A DNA stretch of 57,931 bases from Mesorhizobium silamurunense (GCF_014843825.1 NZ_JHQR01000048.1:1-57931), one strand, 5' to 3'. Shown: positions 27,073 to 36,045, numbered from the stretch's first letter. The notes: generated by a model from the letters alone, not told the origin. Numbers and translations are program-made.

Positions 27073-28584
27073 ATGGGCGCAGATGCCGTGTTCCGTGTGG
27101 AAGGCCTGAGGAAATCCTTCGGCCAGAACGAGGTGCTTGGCGGCATCTCGCTCGATCTGTTTGCGGGCGAGGTCACCGTGCTGATGGGCGCCAACGGCGC
27201 CGGCAAATCCACCTTGGTCAAGATCGTCAGCGGTGTCTACGAGCGCGGTGCCGGCACGATGCGGCTAGCCGGCCAGGCTTTCGATCCCAGCACGCCGGCG
27301 GAAGCCATCCGCGCCGGCGTCGTCACCGTGCACCAGAACATCAATGACGGCGTGGTGGCCGATCTCGATGTCGCCACCAACCTGACGCTGGACCGGCTGA
27401 GCGGCAAGGGCGCATCGTTGCTGTTCAAGCCTGCCAACGTCCGCGCCGAAGCCTGGGCCGTCGCCGATCGTATGGGGCTTGCCATCGACCTCAGGGCGCG
27501 TGTCGCCGACCTCTCGCTCGCCGACCGGCAGATGGTGGCGATCGCCCGCGCCATGGCGCACCAGCCGAAAGTGCTGATCCTGGACGAGCCGACCTCGTCG
27601 CTGTCGAGCGCCGAGGCCGACCGGCTGTTTTCGCTGATCGACCGGCTGCGCGGGCAGGGCGTCGCCATCCTCTATATCTCGCACCGCATGTCCGACATCA
27701 GGCGGCTTGCCGACCGCATCGTCTCCATGCGCGACGGCATCATTTCCGGCACCTTCGACCGGAAGCCGCTCGACTATGAGGGCGCCGTCAACGCCATGCT
27801 CGGCCGCAAGATCCATCTCGACCGGGTCGTCGCCAGAAACTCGGCGCGCGTGGTCTTCACCGCCGAAAGCCTGCAACTGGCGCAGGGCGCCAAGCCGATC
27901 TCGATGACGCTCGGCGCCGGCGAGGTGGTGGCGGTCACCGGTCTTGTCGGCGTCGGCAAGACGGCGCTGGCCGAGACGCTGTTCGGCGTGCGCAGGCCGC
28001 TGGCCGGCACCATGCATATGGACGGCCGGCCCTATGCGCCAGGATCGGCGCGCGAGGCGATCGCTGCCGGCGTCTTCCTCGTTGCCAAGGACCGCGCGAT
28101 GAGCGGCATCGTTGGCGGCTTCAACATCGAGCGCAACATCAGCCTGCCGTTCCTCAAGCGCATGTCCGGCTTCGGCGTCATGAAGAAGCGTGTCGAGCGC
28201 GCTGCCGCGCGCCGCCAGATCGACGAGTTCGGCATCGTCTGCCGCTCCGAGAAAGATGAGCTGTCGGCGCTCTCAGGCGGCAACCAGCAGAAGGTGATGG
28301 TGGCGCGCTGGATGTCGCAGGCCTCGCGCCTGTTCATCCTCGACGAGCCGTTCCAGGGCGTCGATATCTCGGCAAGGCGCGACATCGCAGCCAAGCTGAG
28401 GGCAAGTGCCGACGGCCGCGCCACACTGCTCTTCGTCACCGAAATCGACGAGGCGCTGGAGACCGCCGACCGCATCCTGGTGATGTCGGAGCAGACGATC
28501 GTCGGCGAGCACAGGAACGATGACATCGATCTCGATCGGCTGCTGGCTGAAGTGGCCGGCGGGCCGCTGCACAGCGCGGCGTGA
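27073..28584 (+). CDS. Ribose-type sugar ABC transporter ATP-binding protein
   Basis: A 503-aa tandem ATPase of the CUT2 (RbsA/XylG) class. Domain 1: Walker A GANGAGKST, degenerate signature LSLADRQMVAIARAM, Walker B VLILDEPTSSLS, HRMSDI. Domain 2 (from about residue 250): Walker A GLVGVGKT, signature LSGGNQQKVMVARWM, Walker B LFILDEPFQGVD; its H-loop position reads VTEIDEA, lacking the usual Asp/Ser-Glu-rich form, common in this class. AGGGAGGA precedes ATG 27073. First gene of an ATPase-permease-binding protein operon divergent from mtnKA, so methylthioribose or a related pentose is a candidate ligand (inference). Confidence 0.88.
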   Translation: MGADAVFRVEGLRKSFGQNEVLGGISLDLFAGEVTVLMGANGAGKSTLVKIVSGVYERGAGTMRLAGQAFDPSTPAEAIRAGVVTVHQNINDGVVADLDVATNLTLDRLSGKGASLLFKPANVRAEAWAVADRMGLAIDLRARVADLSLADRQMVAIARAMAHQPKVLILDEPTSSLSSAEADRLFSLIDRLRGQGVAILYISHRMSDIRRLADRIVSMRDGIISGTFDRKPLDYEGAVNAMLGRKIHLDRVVARNSARVVFTAESLQLAQGAKPISMTLGAGEVVAVTGLVGVGKTALAETLFGVRRPLAGTMHMDGRPYAPGSAREAIAAGVFLVAKDRAMSGIVGGFNIERNISLPFLKRMSGFGVMKKRVERAAARRQIDEFGIVCRSEKDELSALSGGNQQKVMVARWMSQASRLFILDEPFQGVDISARRDIAAKLRASADGRATLLFVTEIDEALETADRILVMSEQTIVGEHRNDDIDLDRLLAEVAGGPLHSAA

Positions 28585-28617
28585 GATCGCACGGATGACG
28601 AGACTTGGAGTGCAGGC

Positions 28618-29658
28618 ATGAGTTCCAGTTTGGCGGAGAGGGCGACAGCGCGGGAGCGTTCGATGACATTGCGTGACCATGCCATCCGCTATGGCTTCAT
28701 CGTCCTTCTGGTCGGGCTGATCGCCTATTTCGCGGTCGCCGCCGACGGGTTCGTCTCGCCGCAAAGCGCGGTCTTCATCTTCCAGTCGGTGGCCATCACC
28801 GGCGTGCTGGCGCTCGGCGTCACAGCAACGCTCGTCGTCGGCGGCTTCGACCTTTCGATCGGCTCGGTCGCCACCAGCGCCATGATGGCGGCGTCCTATG
28901 CCATGGTCGTGCTGGAGCAGAACGCCATCGTCGCCGTCATCGCCTGCCTGGTCATCGGCGTCGTCGTCGGCCTGATCAATGGCTGGCTGATCGTCTATAT
29001 GCGCGTGCCCGATCTTCTGGCGACGCTCGGCATGATGTTCCTGCTGCTCGGCCTGCAGCGCATCCCGACCGAGGGCCGTTCGATCGCCACCGGCATGACC
29101 ATGCCCGACGGCTCGGTCGCCAACGGCAAGTTCAGCGAGGCCTTCCTGGCGCTCGGCCGCCACCGCATCGACTTCTTCATCCCGAGCCTGATCCCGGTCT
29201 CGGTGGTGGTGCTGGTCGTGCTCGCCGTGCTGATCTGGTTCTTCCTCGAATACACCCGCTTCGGCCGCATGATGTATGCCGTCGGCAGCAACGAACGCGC
29301 CGCAGAACTCGCCGGTGCGCCTGTCAAGGCATACAAAATCTGGGCCTACGTCATTTCAGGAGTTTTTGCCTCGATCGGCGGGATTTTGCTCGCCGCCCGG
29401 CTTGGACGCGGCGACATCGCCTCGGGTAATAATCTCTTGCTCGACGCAGTAGCGGCGGCGCTCATCGGCTACGCGGTGCTCGGCGCCGCCAAGCCCAACG
29501 CCTTCGGCACCGCCGTCGGCGCGGTGTTCGTCGGCGTCCTGCTGCAAGGCCTGACGATGATGAACGCCCCTTACTACACGCAGGATTTCGTCAAGGGCGC
29601 GGTTCTCGTCGTCGCCCTTGTCTTCACCTTCGCCCTTTCCGGCAGGGGCAAGAGATAG
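28618..29658 (+). CDS. Ribose-type sugar ABC transporter permease
   Basis: A 346-aa CUT2 permease (RbsC-like) with about nine to ten helices. Family features: GVTATLVVGGFDLSIGSVA near residue 75, the loop RFGRMMYAVGSNERAAELAG, and AARLGRGDIASGNNLLLDAV with ALIGYAVLGAAKPNAFGT. ATG 28618 has TGGAG upstream; ATG 28663 would shorten the N-terminus by 15 residues. It lies 33 nt after the ATPase gene and 43 nt before the binding-protein gene. Confidence 0.88.
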   Translation: MSSSLAERATARERSMTLRDHAIRYGFIVLLVGLIAYFAVAADGFVSPQSAVFIFQSVAITGVLALGVTATLVVGGFDLSIGSVATSAMMAASYAMVVLEQNAIVAVIACLVIGVVVGLINGWLIVYMRVPDLLATLGMMFLLLGLQRIPTEGRSIATGMTMPDGSVANGKFSEAFLALGRHRIDFFIPSLIPVSVVVLVVLAVLIWFFLEYTRFGRMMYAVGSNERAAELAGAPVKAYKIWAYVISGVFASIGGILLAARLGRGDIASGNNLLLDAVAAALIGYAVLGAAKPNAFGTAVGAVFVGVLLQGLTMMNAPYYTQDFVKGAVLVVALVFTFALSGRGKR

Positions 29659-29701
29659 TTTCGACCGGGGCATTGATGAGAACACAACGGAGGACAACGA
29701 C

Positions 29702-30754
29702 GTGAGCATCACAAGAAGACTTTTGGGGAAGGCCGCACTCGGCCTCGCGGGCGCGGCGCTGCTGATGCAGGGGTCGGCATTGGCAGCTGACCGTCCGGCG
29801 CCATTCGACAAGCCGGGCGTCAAGATCGCGCTGGTTCGGTACCTTTCGACAGGTGACTTCTTCCAGGCCTATCTCTCCGGCGTCGAGGCGCAGGCCAAGG
29901 CGCTTGGCGTCGATTTGCGGGTGCTGGACAGCCGCCAGGACGCGGCCCTCCAGGCCGACATGGTCGACCAGGCCATCGCGCTCGGCGTGCAAGGCATCAT
30001 CATCCAGCACGGCCTGACGGAATCGATGAAGGACGCCGCCCAGCGCGCGGTCGACGCCGGCATCAAGGTCGTCGCCTTCGACGTCAATGTCGAGAACCCG
30101 AAGATCCCGCAGATCGAGCAGTCCGACCGAGACCTCGCCCGCCTCGCCCTCGAGCAGGCGGTCAAGGACAATGGCGAGAGCTGGAAGGCCGGCTATGTCT
30201 ATGTCGCCGGCATCGCGCCGCTCGACCGCCGCAACGAGACCTGGGTCGACGTGAAGAAGAAATTTTCGGGCATCAGCGAGGTCGCGCAGTTCGGCACGCT
30301 CGACAATCCGATCGCCAACTCGGTCGCCAACCAGGCGCGCTCGGTGCTGCAGGCGCATCCCGACATCAAGGTCATGTTCGCGCCCTATGACGAGTTCGCC
30401 AAGGGCGTGAAGATCGCCGTCGACGAGGCGGGCCTCAACAAGGGGATCAAGATCTATTCGGCCGACATCTCGACCTCCGACATCGCCGCGATGCGCGAGG
30501 CGGACAGCGCCTGGGCGGCGACCGCCGCCACCAATCCGGCCGTCGTCGGCCAGGTATCGGTGCGCGCGCTGGCGCAGCTGCTCGCCGGCGAGGATCCCGG
30601 CCACAACGTCATCGTGCCGCCGACGCTGATCACCCAGAAGGAGCTCGTCGACAAGGACATCAAGAACATGGAGGACCTGTCGGCCAAGCTGCCGCAGTTC
30701 GCCCATGCCGATGTCGCCATGCCCGCCTGGATGCCGAACCCGAACGCCAAGTAG
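29702..30754 (+). CDS. Ribose-type sugar ABC transporter substrate-binding protein
   Basis: A 350-aa periplasmic-binding protein (peripla_BP_4, RbsB-like). Residues 1-29 form a Sec signal with cleavage at ALA-AD. GTG 29702 is the start, with GGAGGA upstream. The mature protein has VKIALVRYLSTGDFFQAYLS, then DMVDQAIALGVQGIIIQHG, KVVAFDVNVENPKIPQIEQS and MFAPYDEFAKGVKIAVDEAG, typical two-lobe sugar-binding features. The stretch DVNVENP in place of the common DRxxxG suggests a ligand other than ribose itself. A terminator follows. Confidence 0.87.
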   Translation: MSITRRLLGKAALGLAGAALLMQGSALAADRPAPFDKPGVKIALVRYLSTGDFFQAYLSGVEAQAKALGVDLRVLDSRQDAALQADMVDQAIALGVQGIIIQHGLTESMKDAAQRAVDAGIKVVAFDVNVENPKIPQIEQSDRDLARLALEQAVKDNGESWKAGYVYVAGIAPLDRRNETWVDVKKKFSGISEVAQFGTLDNPIANSVANQARSVLQAHPDIKVMFAPYDEFAKGVKIAVDEAGLNKGIKIYSADISTSDIAAMREADSAWAATAATNPAVVGQVSVRALAQLLAGEDPGHNVIVPPTLITQKELVDKDIKNMEDLSAKLPQFAHADVAMPAWMPNPNAK

Positions 30755-30775
30755 CGTTCGGCCATCCGCCAAAGG

Positions 30776-30807
30776 AAAGAGCGGCTCTCGGGCCGCTCTT
30801 TTTGTTG
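30776..30807 (+). terminator. Rho-independent terminator of the ABC operon
   Basis: Arms AGAGCGGC (30778-30785) and GCCGCTCT (30792-30799), 6-nt loop, followed by TTTTTGTT. It ends just before the convergent ddl gene. Confidence 0.85.
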
Positions 30808-30817
30808 CGTCGGTCGC

Positions 30818-31888
30818 TCAGGCCGATCGGGCGGCGCGGGCGAGGCCATGCGCCACCAGCCGGTCGATGACCTCCGGATAGCTGACGCCGCTCGCCGCCA
30901 TCGCCTTGGCGTACATGCTGATGTCGGTGAAGCCTGGAATGGTGTTGAGCTCGTTGATCAGGAACGTCATGTCCGGCCTGACGAAGAAGTCGACGCGGGC
31001 CATTCCGTCGCAGCCGAGCGCGCGAAACGCCTTCGCCGCCGTCTCGCGGATATCGCCTTCGATCTTCTCGGGCAGTTCGGCGGGCACCTTAAGTGCCGCT
31101 CCATCCTTGTCGATGTATTTGGCGTCGTAGCTGTAGAAGCCGTGGCTTTCGGCCGGCACGATCTCGCCGGGGCGGGACGCGAAGAGGCCTCCTTCCGTGT
31201 CCTCCAGCACGCTGCATTCGATCTCGCGGCCGCGAATGAATTCCTCCGCCAGAAGCTTGCCGTCGTGCCTGAACCCTTCGGCGAGCGCTGTCTCGTAACC
31301 CTTTTCGTCGGAGACCTTGCTGACGCCGACGGAGGAGCCCTGGCGGGCCGGCTTGATGAAGACCGGAAGCCCTAGCGCCTGCTCGATCTCCGCGAAGGCG
31401 GGCACCGCCTCGGGCAGGATCGTGATGGACCGTGCAACGGGCAGCCCGGCCGCCTTCAGCAGGCGCTTGGCGATATCCTTGTCGAGCGCTGTGGCCGAAC
31501 CGAGGATGCTGCAGCCTGCAAGCGGCACGCGCGCCACTTCCGCCAGGCCCTGCGCGGCGCCATCCTCGCCATGCAGCCCGTGCAGGACGGGGAACAGGAT
31601 GTCGATGCCGGGCAGTTCGTGTGGCGGTCCATCGACCGGAACTGCGAGCATTCGTCCATGCCCGCCGGGCACCAGACAGATCTCCATGCCGTTTGAAGGT
31701 GTCGTCAAAGCGCCGTCCTGGAAGCTGCTCAGCAGCCATTGCCCCTGGCGGGTGACGAAGATCGGAACGGCATCGTATTTCGCGGGATCAAGCGCGAGCA
31801 TGACATTGGTCGCCGAAAGCAACGAAACCTCATGCTCGGCGGAGCGTCCGCCGAAGAGCACGCCAATACGCAGTCTTTTCTCGGCCAT
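30818..31888 (-). CDS. ddl: D-alanine--D-alanine ligase (ATP-grasp)
   Basis: A 356-aa Ddl. Seen: RIGVLFGGRSAEHEVSLLSA at the N-terminus, PVLHGLHGEDGAAQG, ALDKDIAKRLLKAAGLPVA, the ATP-grasp loop KPARQGSSVGVSKV, the FYSYDAKYID segment and INELNTIPGFTDISMYAK with metal-binding Glu/Asn. It should make D-Ala-D-Ala (or a related depsipeptide) in the cytoplasm. ATG 31888 has GGAG upstream. It lies outside any dcw (division-cell wall) cluster, so it is probably a second, accessory ligase. It is the second gene after a C39-like peptidase, 30 nt apart. Confidence 0.9.
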   Translation of the reverse strand: MAEKRLRIGVLFGGRSAEHEVSLLSATNVMLALDPAKYDAVPIFVTRQGQWLLSSFQDGALTTPSNGMEICLVPGGHGRMLAVPVDGPPHELPGIDILFPVLHGLHGEDGAAQGLAEVARVPLAGCSILGSATALDKDIAKRLLKAAGLPVARSITILPEAVPAFAEIEQALGLPVFIKPARQGSSVGVSKVSDEKGYETALAEGFRHDGKLLAEEFIRGREIECSVLEDTEGGLFASRPGEIVPAESHGFYSYDAKYIDKDGAALKVPAELPEKIEGDIRETAAKAFRALGCDGMARVDFFVRPDMTFLINELNTIPGFTDISMYAKAMAASGVSYPEVIDRLVAHGLARAARSA

Positions 31889-31918
31889 CGATATCTCCGG
31901 AATGGTCAAGTTGGAGGA

Positions 31919-32533
31919 TTAGAAACCGACCGCGATGCCGCGCCGGGCAAAAAAGCGGTCGAAACTGGCCAGCGGCAGCGTGACGTCCGCCTGGCTCTGC
32001 CGGTCGTGGCCGGACGGGTTGTGGAAGCGGATTTCCCCGGGCGAGGCTGCCGTCACCAGCACCAGATGCCCGCCCTTCGATGGCGGCTCGCGCTCGGGCC
32101 AACGAATCCCGGGATGCACGGAGGCGATGAAATAGCGCCACCCGGAAAGAAGCCCGGGCACCATCGTCATATCGACATTCGTCATCGTCTCGGCGGGGAG
32201 GCCGAAACGTTCGCGGACGAACCTGACGAAGGGCTCGTAGATCAGCCCCTTGATCGAACCGTCTCCTTCATTGACGACATAGCCGCCATAAGCGGTGCAT
32301 GCGCGGGCGAGTTCGAGCGTCGGATGGATTTCACCACGCGCGGCAAGGATCATTTTCAGGCAGGCCATGCCGCAGACATTGACGGCCCAGCGCGCATAGT
32401 CCTCGACCGTCTCGGCGCCGGAATTGCGCCATAACGGATCGCGATGCAGAACCGATGGTCCCTCCGCCAAGAGCGGCAAAGTCATGCTGGGCGATTCCCA
32501 CTGGCTGAAATAAGGCACTTCCCTGGATTGCAT
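31919..32533 (-). CDS. C39-like cysteine peptidase family protein
   Basis: A 204-aa protein with a papain-like C39 pattern: Cys in WAVNVCGMACLKMILAARGE (about residue 55), His in KGGHLVLVTAASPGE (about 155) and a following FHNPSGHD that may supply Asn/Asp. No signal peptide is visible, so it is probably cytoplasmic. ATG 32533 has GGAG upstream. It is upstream of ddl in the same direction, 30 nt apart. C39 relatives cleave peptide leaders or act as transferases; here a D-Ala peptide link is only a guess. Confidence 0.65.
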   Translation of the reverse strand: MQSREVPYFSQWESPSMTLPLLAEGPSVLHRDPLWRNSGAETVEDYARWAVNVCGMACLKMILAARGEIHPTLELARACTAYGGYVVNEGDGSIKGLIYEPFVRFVRERFGLPAETMTNVDMTMVPGLLSGWRYFIASVHPGIRWPEREPPSKGGHLVLVTAASPGEIRFHNPSGHDRQSQADVTLPLASFDRFFARRGIAVGF

Positions 32534-32631
32534 ACCGGCTCCAGCCTTGCATCTCGCATACGAGGCGCAAGGCACCCTTAAAGCTGTTCGAGCAATAAGC
32601 GAAGGATTTGAGCGGATTTTGACCAGTTAGA

Positions 32632-32721
32632 GCAGTTTTCCAGCAGAAGTGTGAAACCGTCCGGAACTGCGTCAAGACGAGATCGAGCGGTTCGTCGTTT
32701 TCATCAAACGACGAACCGCTC
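32632..32721 (+). repeat. Composite hairpin repeat between the C39 and aldolase genes
   Basis: First part: GCAGTT (32632-32637) / AACTGC (32665-32670) around AGAAGTGTGAAACCGTCCGG, related to 22501-22552. Second part: perfect 16-bp stem GAGCGGTTCGTCGTTT (32685-32700) / AAACGACGAACCGCTC (32706-32721), loop TCATC. It lies 18 nt past the aldolase gene stop and may protect its mRNA end. The rest of 32534-32739 shows nothing else. Confidence 0.75.
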
Positions 32722-32739
32722 CGGGATGCCCTTGCTTCG

Positions 32740-34794
32740 TCAGCGCAGCGCCGCAGCGATGTTGCCGCCGTCCACCGTCGTCACGTCCGCCGTGGTGCGT
32801 TCGGCGAGCGCCTGGTGCAGGAAGGCCTGCGCCACGTCGTCGGCCGTCACTTCCTGTCCGAGCAGGTTGCCGGACATGTATTCCTTTTCCGAGACGCCGC
32901 GCGCCCCGGAACGGCTGGCGATCATGGCGTCGGTCAGAAGGCCGGAGCGGATGCGGTCGGCGTTGACCGCGTTGGAGCGGATGCCCTGCGCGCCGTAGTC
33001 GAGAGCGTATTGCCTGGACAGGAAGAGCGTCGCCGCCTTGGGCAGGCCGTAGGCGCCGAATTTCGGTCCGGGATTGACCGCCTGCTTGGAGGTGTTGAAC
33101 AGCAGCACCCCGCCCGTGCCCTGCTCGAGCATGATGCGCACCGCGTTCTGCGCCGCCGATTGGTGTGCGAAGAAGTTGAGCTCGAAACTTTTGCGCAGAA
33201 GGGCATCGTCGAGTTCGCCGATCCGGCCTTCCCAGGCGGCGCCGGCATTCGAGACCAGGATGTCGACGCCGCCATAGACGGCGACTGCCTTGTCGAAGGC
33301 GGCGCGCATCTCGGCCGGATTGGTGATGTCGGCGCCGACGCCGATCGAGTTGTTGCCGGCTGCCTTCGCCGCCTCGGCGGCTTTGGCCGGGTCGAGGTCG
33401 ACGATGACCGCATGCGCGCCATTGGCCGCGAAGAGCTTCGCCGTCGCGGCGCCGATCGCGCCGGCGCCGCCGGTGATCAGCACCACCTGGCCGGTCAGCG
33501 GCTTCGGCTTGTTCGAGGCGAGCTTTGCCTGCTCCAGCGACCAGTATTCGAGCGGGAAGAGATCTGCTTTGGACAGCGGCTGGAAACTGCCGATGGCTTC
33601 CGCGCCGCGCACCGCCTCGATCCACATCTCGCCGACATCGGAAGCGATCTTTGCATCCTTCAGCGTGCGGCCATGGCCGAACATGCCGAGGCCGGGCACC
33701 AGCGTCAGCCGCGGCATCGGGTCGAGCATGGTGCGCTTGACGTTGTCCAGCGCGTCGTTGGTCTCGAAATAGGCGCGGTAATCCTTGGCGAAGGCTTCGA
33801 CATGGCCGCGGATGACGGCCTTGTAGTCGCCGAGCTTGTCGGCATCGGGCGCCGGCACAGCCATCGGCCCGGTCTTGATGCGGATCGACAGGTCCGGCGT
33901 CGAGACGCCTTGGCCGGCCAGGTCGGCGATCTTTGCCGAATTGATGAAATCGACGATCGCGTCCGAGGTGCGGAAGTCGCTGATCATGCGGTCGAAGCGG
34001 CCTTCGCCGCGCGCCACCGCGACGGCGCCGCGCAGCGTCGGCGCGATATCCGCCGGCCTGGCGAGCTTCGCCGGCAGCGCTGCCTTGGCCGCCTGCGGCT
34101 TGCCGTTCCTGGCAACATAGTCCTCGGCGACGTTCACATAGTGGATCATCCGGTCATAGGCCTGCCTGGCGTCGTCGCCGAAGGTGAAGATGCCGTGCTT
34201 GTCGAGGATCAGGCCTTCGAAGCTCGGGTCGGCGTCAAAAACGTCCGCCGCGGCCTTGGCGAGGTCGAAGCCGGGCTTGATATAGGGCACATAGCCCATT
34301 TTGCTGCCGAACACCTTTGCCACCAGCGCCTTGCTGTCCTCCTGGTCGACGATCGCGAGAATTGCGGTCGAATGCGTGTGGTCGACGAATTTGTGCGGCA
34401 AGAAGGCATGCAGCAGGGTTTCGACCGACGGGTTGGGGGAGGCGGGGTCGATGAGGTTGGAGCGCTGCAGCGCCACCATGTCCTCGTCCGAGAGCGTGTC
34501 CAGCGCGCGCGCCTTGAGCAGCGCGCCCATTTTCACCGCCGGCAGGCCTTGCGGCTCGATGACGGCCATATCCCAGCCGCTGCCCTTGACGCAGAGCACG
34601 TCCCATTCGTCGCCGACCAGATCGGTGGCCCTGGCCTTGCAGGAGGTGTTGCCGCCGCCATGCAGCACCAGCCGCGGCTCGCTGCCGAGCAGGCGGGTCG
34701 TGTAGACGCGCAGCGCAAGGTCGCGGCCGACGCCCTTCTTCGCGTAGTCGGCCACCATCTTTTCCGCGTCGGCGTCGTTCCAAAGGTTCTTCAT
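32740..34794 (-). CDS. Bifunctional class II aldolase / short-chain dehydrogenase
   Basis: A 684-aa fusion. Residues 1-400: class II (fuculose/rhamnulose-1-phosphate) aldolase domain with LHGGGNTSCKA, a zinc-binding HTHSTAIL and LILDKHGIFTFGDDA. Residues 425-684: SDR with TGGAGAIG, SNAG, Ser in NTSKQ and YGLPK (YxxxK intact). The domain order matches rhizobial RhaD-type proteins, which cleave a ketose-1-phosphate to DHAP plus an aldehyde and oxidise or reduce the aldehyde. No rhamnose isomerase or transporter lies beside it, so the sugar is open. It follows the SorC regulator gene by 82 nt. Confidence 0.87.
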   Translation of the reverse strand: MKNLWNDADAEKMVADYAKKGVGRDLALRVYTTRLLGSEPRLVLHGGGNTSCKARATDLVGDEWDVLCVKGSGWDMAVIEPQGLPAVKMGALLKARALDTLSDEDMVALQRSNLIDPASPNPSVETLLHAFLPHKFVDHTHSTAILAIVDQEDSKALVAKVFGSKMGYVPYIKPGFDLAKAAADVFDADPSFEGLILDKHGIFTFGDDARQAYDRMIHYVNVAEDYVARNGKPQAAKAALPAKLARPADIAPTLRGAVAVARGEGRFDRMISDFRTSDAIVDFINSAKIADLAGQGVSTPDLSIRIKTGPMAVPAPDADKLGDYKAVIRGHVEAFAKDYRAYFETNDALDNVKRTMLDPMPRLTLVPGLGMFGHGRTLKDAKIASDVGEMWIEAVRGAEAIGSFQPLSKADLFPLEYWSLEQAKLASNKPKPLTGQVVLITGGAGAIGAATAKLFAANGAHAVIVDLDPAKAAEAAKAAGNNSIGVGADITNPAEMRAAFDKAVAVYGGVDILVSNAGAAWEGRIGELDDALLRKSFELNFFAHQSAAQNAVRIMLEQGTGGVLLFNTSKQAVNPGPKFGAYGLPKAATLFLSRQYALDYGAQGIRSNAVNADRIRSGLLTDAMIASRSGARGVSEKEYMSGNLLGQEVTADDVAQAFLHQALAERTTADVTTVDGGNIAAALR

Positions 34795-34876
34795 GTCGTT
34801 CCGTCCGATTTCGTCTTTTGCTGCTCATGAACAGGAAGCCGCGACGTCTTGATGACAGAGGCGGCGAGGATAATTT

Positions 34877-35842
34877 TTAGGAGGCCTTTTTGCTGGCCGC
34901 GCCCGCGTGATCGAGAAGACGCCCGGCCATATGCGCGCCGATCACCAAATGCGTGCACAGCCCGCCGGCGATTGCCGCCAGCAGCGGCTCGAACTTGCTG
35001 TCCTCCTGCACCACCATCAGCCGCTTCCCGATGGCGCGCAGCGAGGCGAGTTCGGCGGAAATGACGCGTCGGTTGTAGTCGCAGTCGAGCACCTCGCCAT
35101 CGGCGTCGATGACCTGCCCGGCAATCACGCCGGCCGCACCTTGCCCACGCAGTGCCGACATTTCAGCCGGCGACAGCGCGCCGCATTTCACCAGATGGCT
35201 GTCGGCGTCGACCGCGCCGACGGAATAGAGCGCGAGATCGCAGTCCCCGATGCCGGCAAGCTGGTCGCGGATCACCGGTTCGGCGCGCAAGCCTTGTGCC
35301 AGCCCTTCCGTCGACAGCACCAGGGGCGCGTAGAAATTCAGGCCCTTGGCGTTCAGCCGCCGGGCGATCTCCATCGTGCACTGGTCGGGCCGGTAGGAAT
35401 AGGGCGCGCCGAGATTGCCGCACAGCTGCACCACGGTTACGTCCTGCAGGTCGGCATAGGACATGATGTCGGCGATGGTGTAGACGGTGCGGCCCCAGGC
35501 GACGCCGATGCGGTCGCCCTTCTTCACCAGTTCCAGAAAGACGCTTGCCGCCAGCACCGCGATGTCGGTCGAGGCGTCGGCCACATAGGCGTTTTCCGGC
35601 GCGATCCAGACGGCGTCGAGCTTGAAGGCATCCTCCAGCTGGCGCGCCATGACGTCGTCGGTGAAAAGCTGCGTCGACGTCGAGATGTTGACGATGCCGG
35701 TCTCGCGCGCCTTGCGCAGATACATGGCGACCGATGCGCGCGAAATCTTGAGCTGGTTCGCCACTTCGTCCTGGCGAAGGCCATGCGCATAGTAAAGCCA
35801 GGCGGCCTTATGGATGAGCTGTTCTGCCGGTCTGATCGCCAT
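34877..35842 (-). CDS. SorC/DeoR-type sugar-binding transcriptional regulator
   Basis: A 321-aa SorC-family regulator: N-terminal HTH (LYYAHGLRQDEVANQLKISR followed by ASVAMYLRKARETG, residues 15-48) and a sugar-phosphate-binding domain (from about 60) with GDRIGVAWGRTVYTIADIM, VVQLCGNLGAP and LAGIGDCDLALYSVGAV. ATG 35842 has GAGGAGG upstream; an earlier in-frame start adds 13 residues. Transcribed in the same direction as the aldolase fusion gene, so it probably controls that gene in response to a phosphorylated sugar. Confidence 0.88.
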   Translation of the reverse strand: MAIRPAEQLIHKAAWLYYAHGLRQDEVANQLKISRASVAMYLRKARETGIVNISTSTQLFTDDVMARQLEDAFKLDAVWIAPENAYVADASTDIAVLAASVFLELVKKGDRIGVAWGRTVYTIADIMSYADLQDVTVVQLCGNLGAPYSYRPDQCTMEIARRLNAKGLNFYAPLVLSTEGLAQGLRAEPVIRDQLAGIGDCDLALYSVGAVDADSHLVKCGALSPAEMSALRGQGAAGVIAGQVIDADGEVLDCDYNRRVISAELASLRAIGKRLMVVQEDSKFEPLLAAIAGGLCTHLVIGAHMAGRLLDHAGAASKKAS

Positions 35843-36045
35843 GCCGCCTCCTCGGCTGACATTAGTCACGGCTCTCGACAAAAGTCAAATCTGGGTGGTT
35901 GGGTGCAATCGCCTTCCGGCGCGGCCGGATCGAGACAGCCATTCTACCGGGCGCTCATATCATAGCATTTCCCGATCGTTCGGGGGGATGGCATGATGGC
36001 TGACCAGTGGTTAGAAAGCACGAAAAGACTTTTGGGGAGGATGGG

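Noticed and set aside
32815..34830. A 671-codon plus-strand frame opposite the aldolase-SDR fusion
   Set aside because: Composition is low-complexity Arg/Ala/Gly, with no domain, and the opposite strand encodes a clear enzyme.
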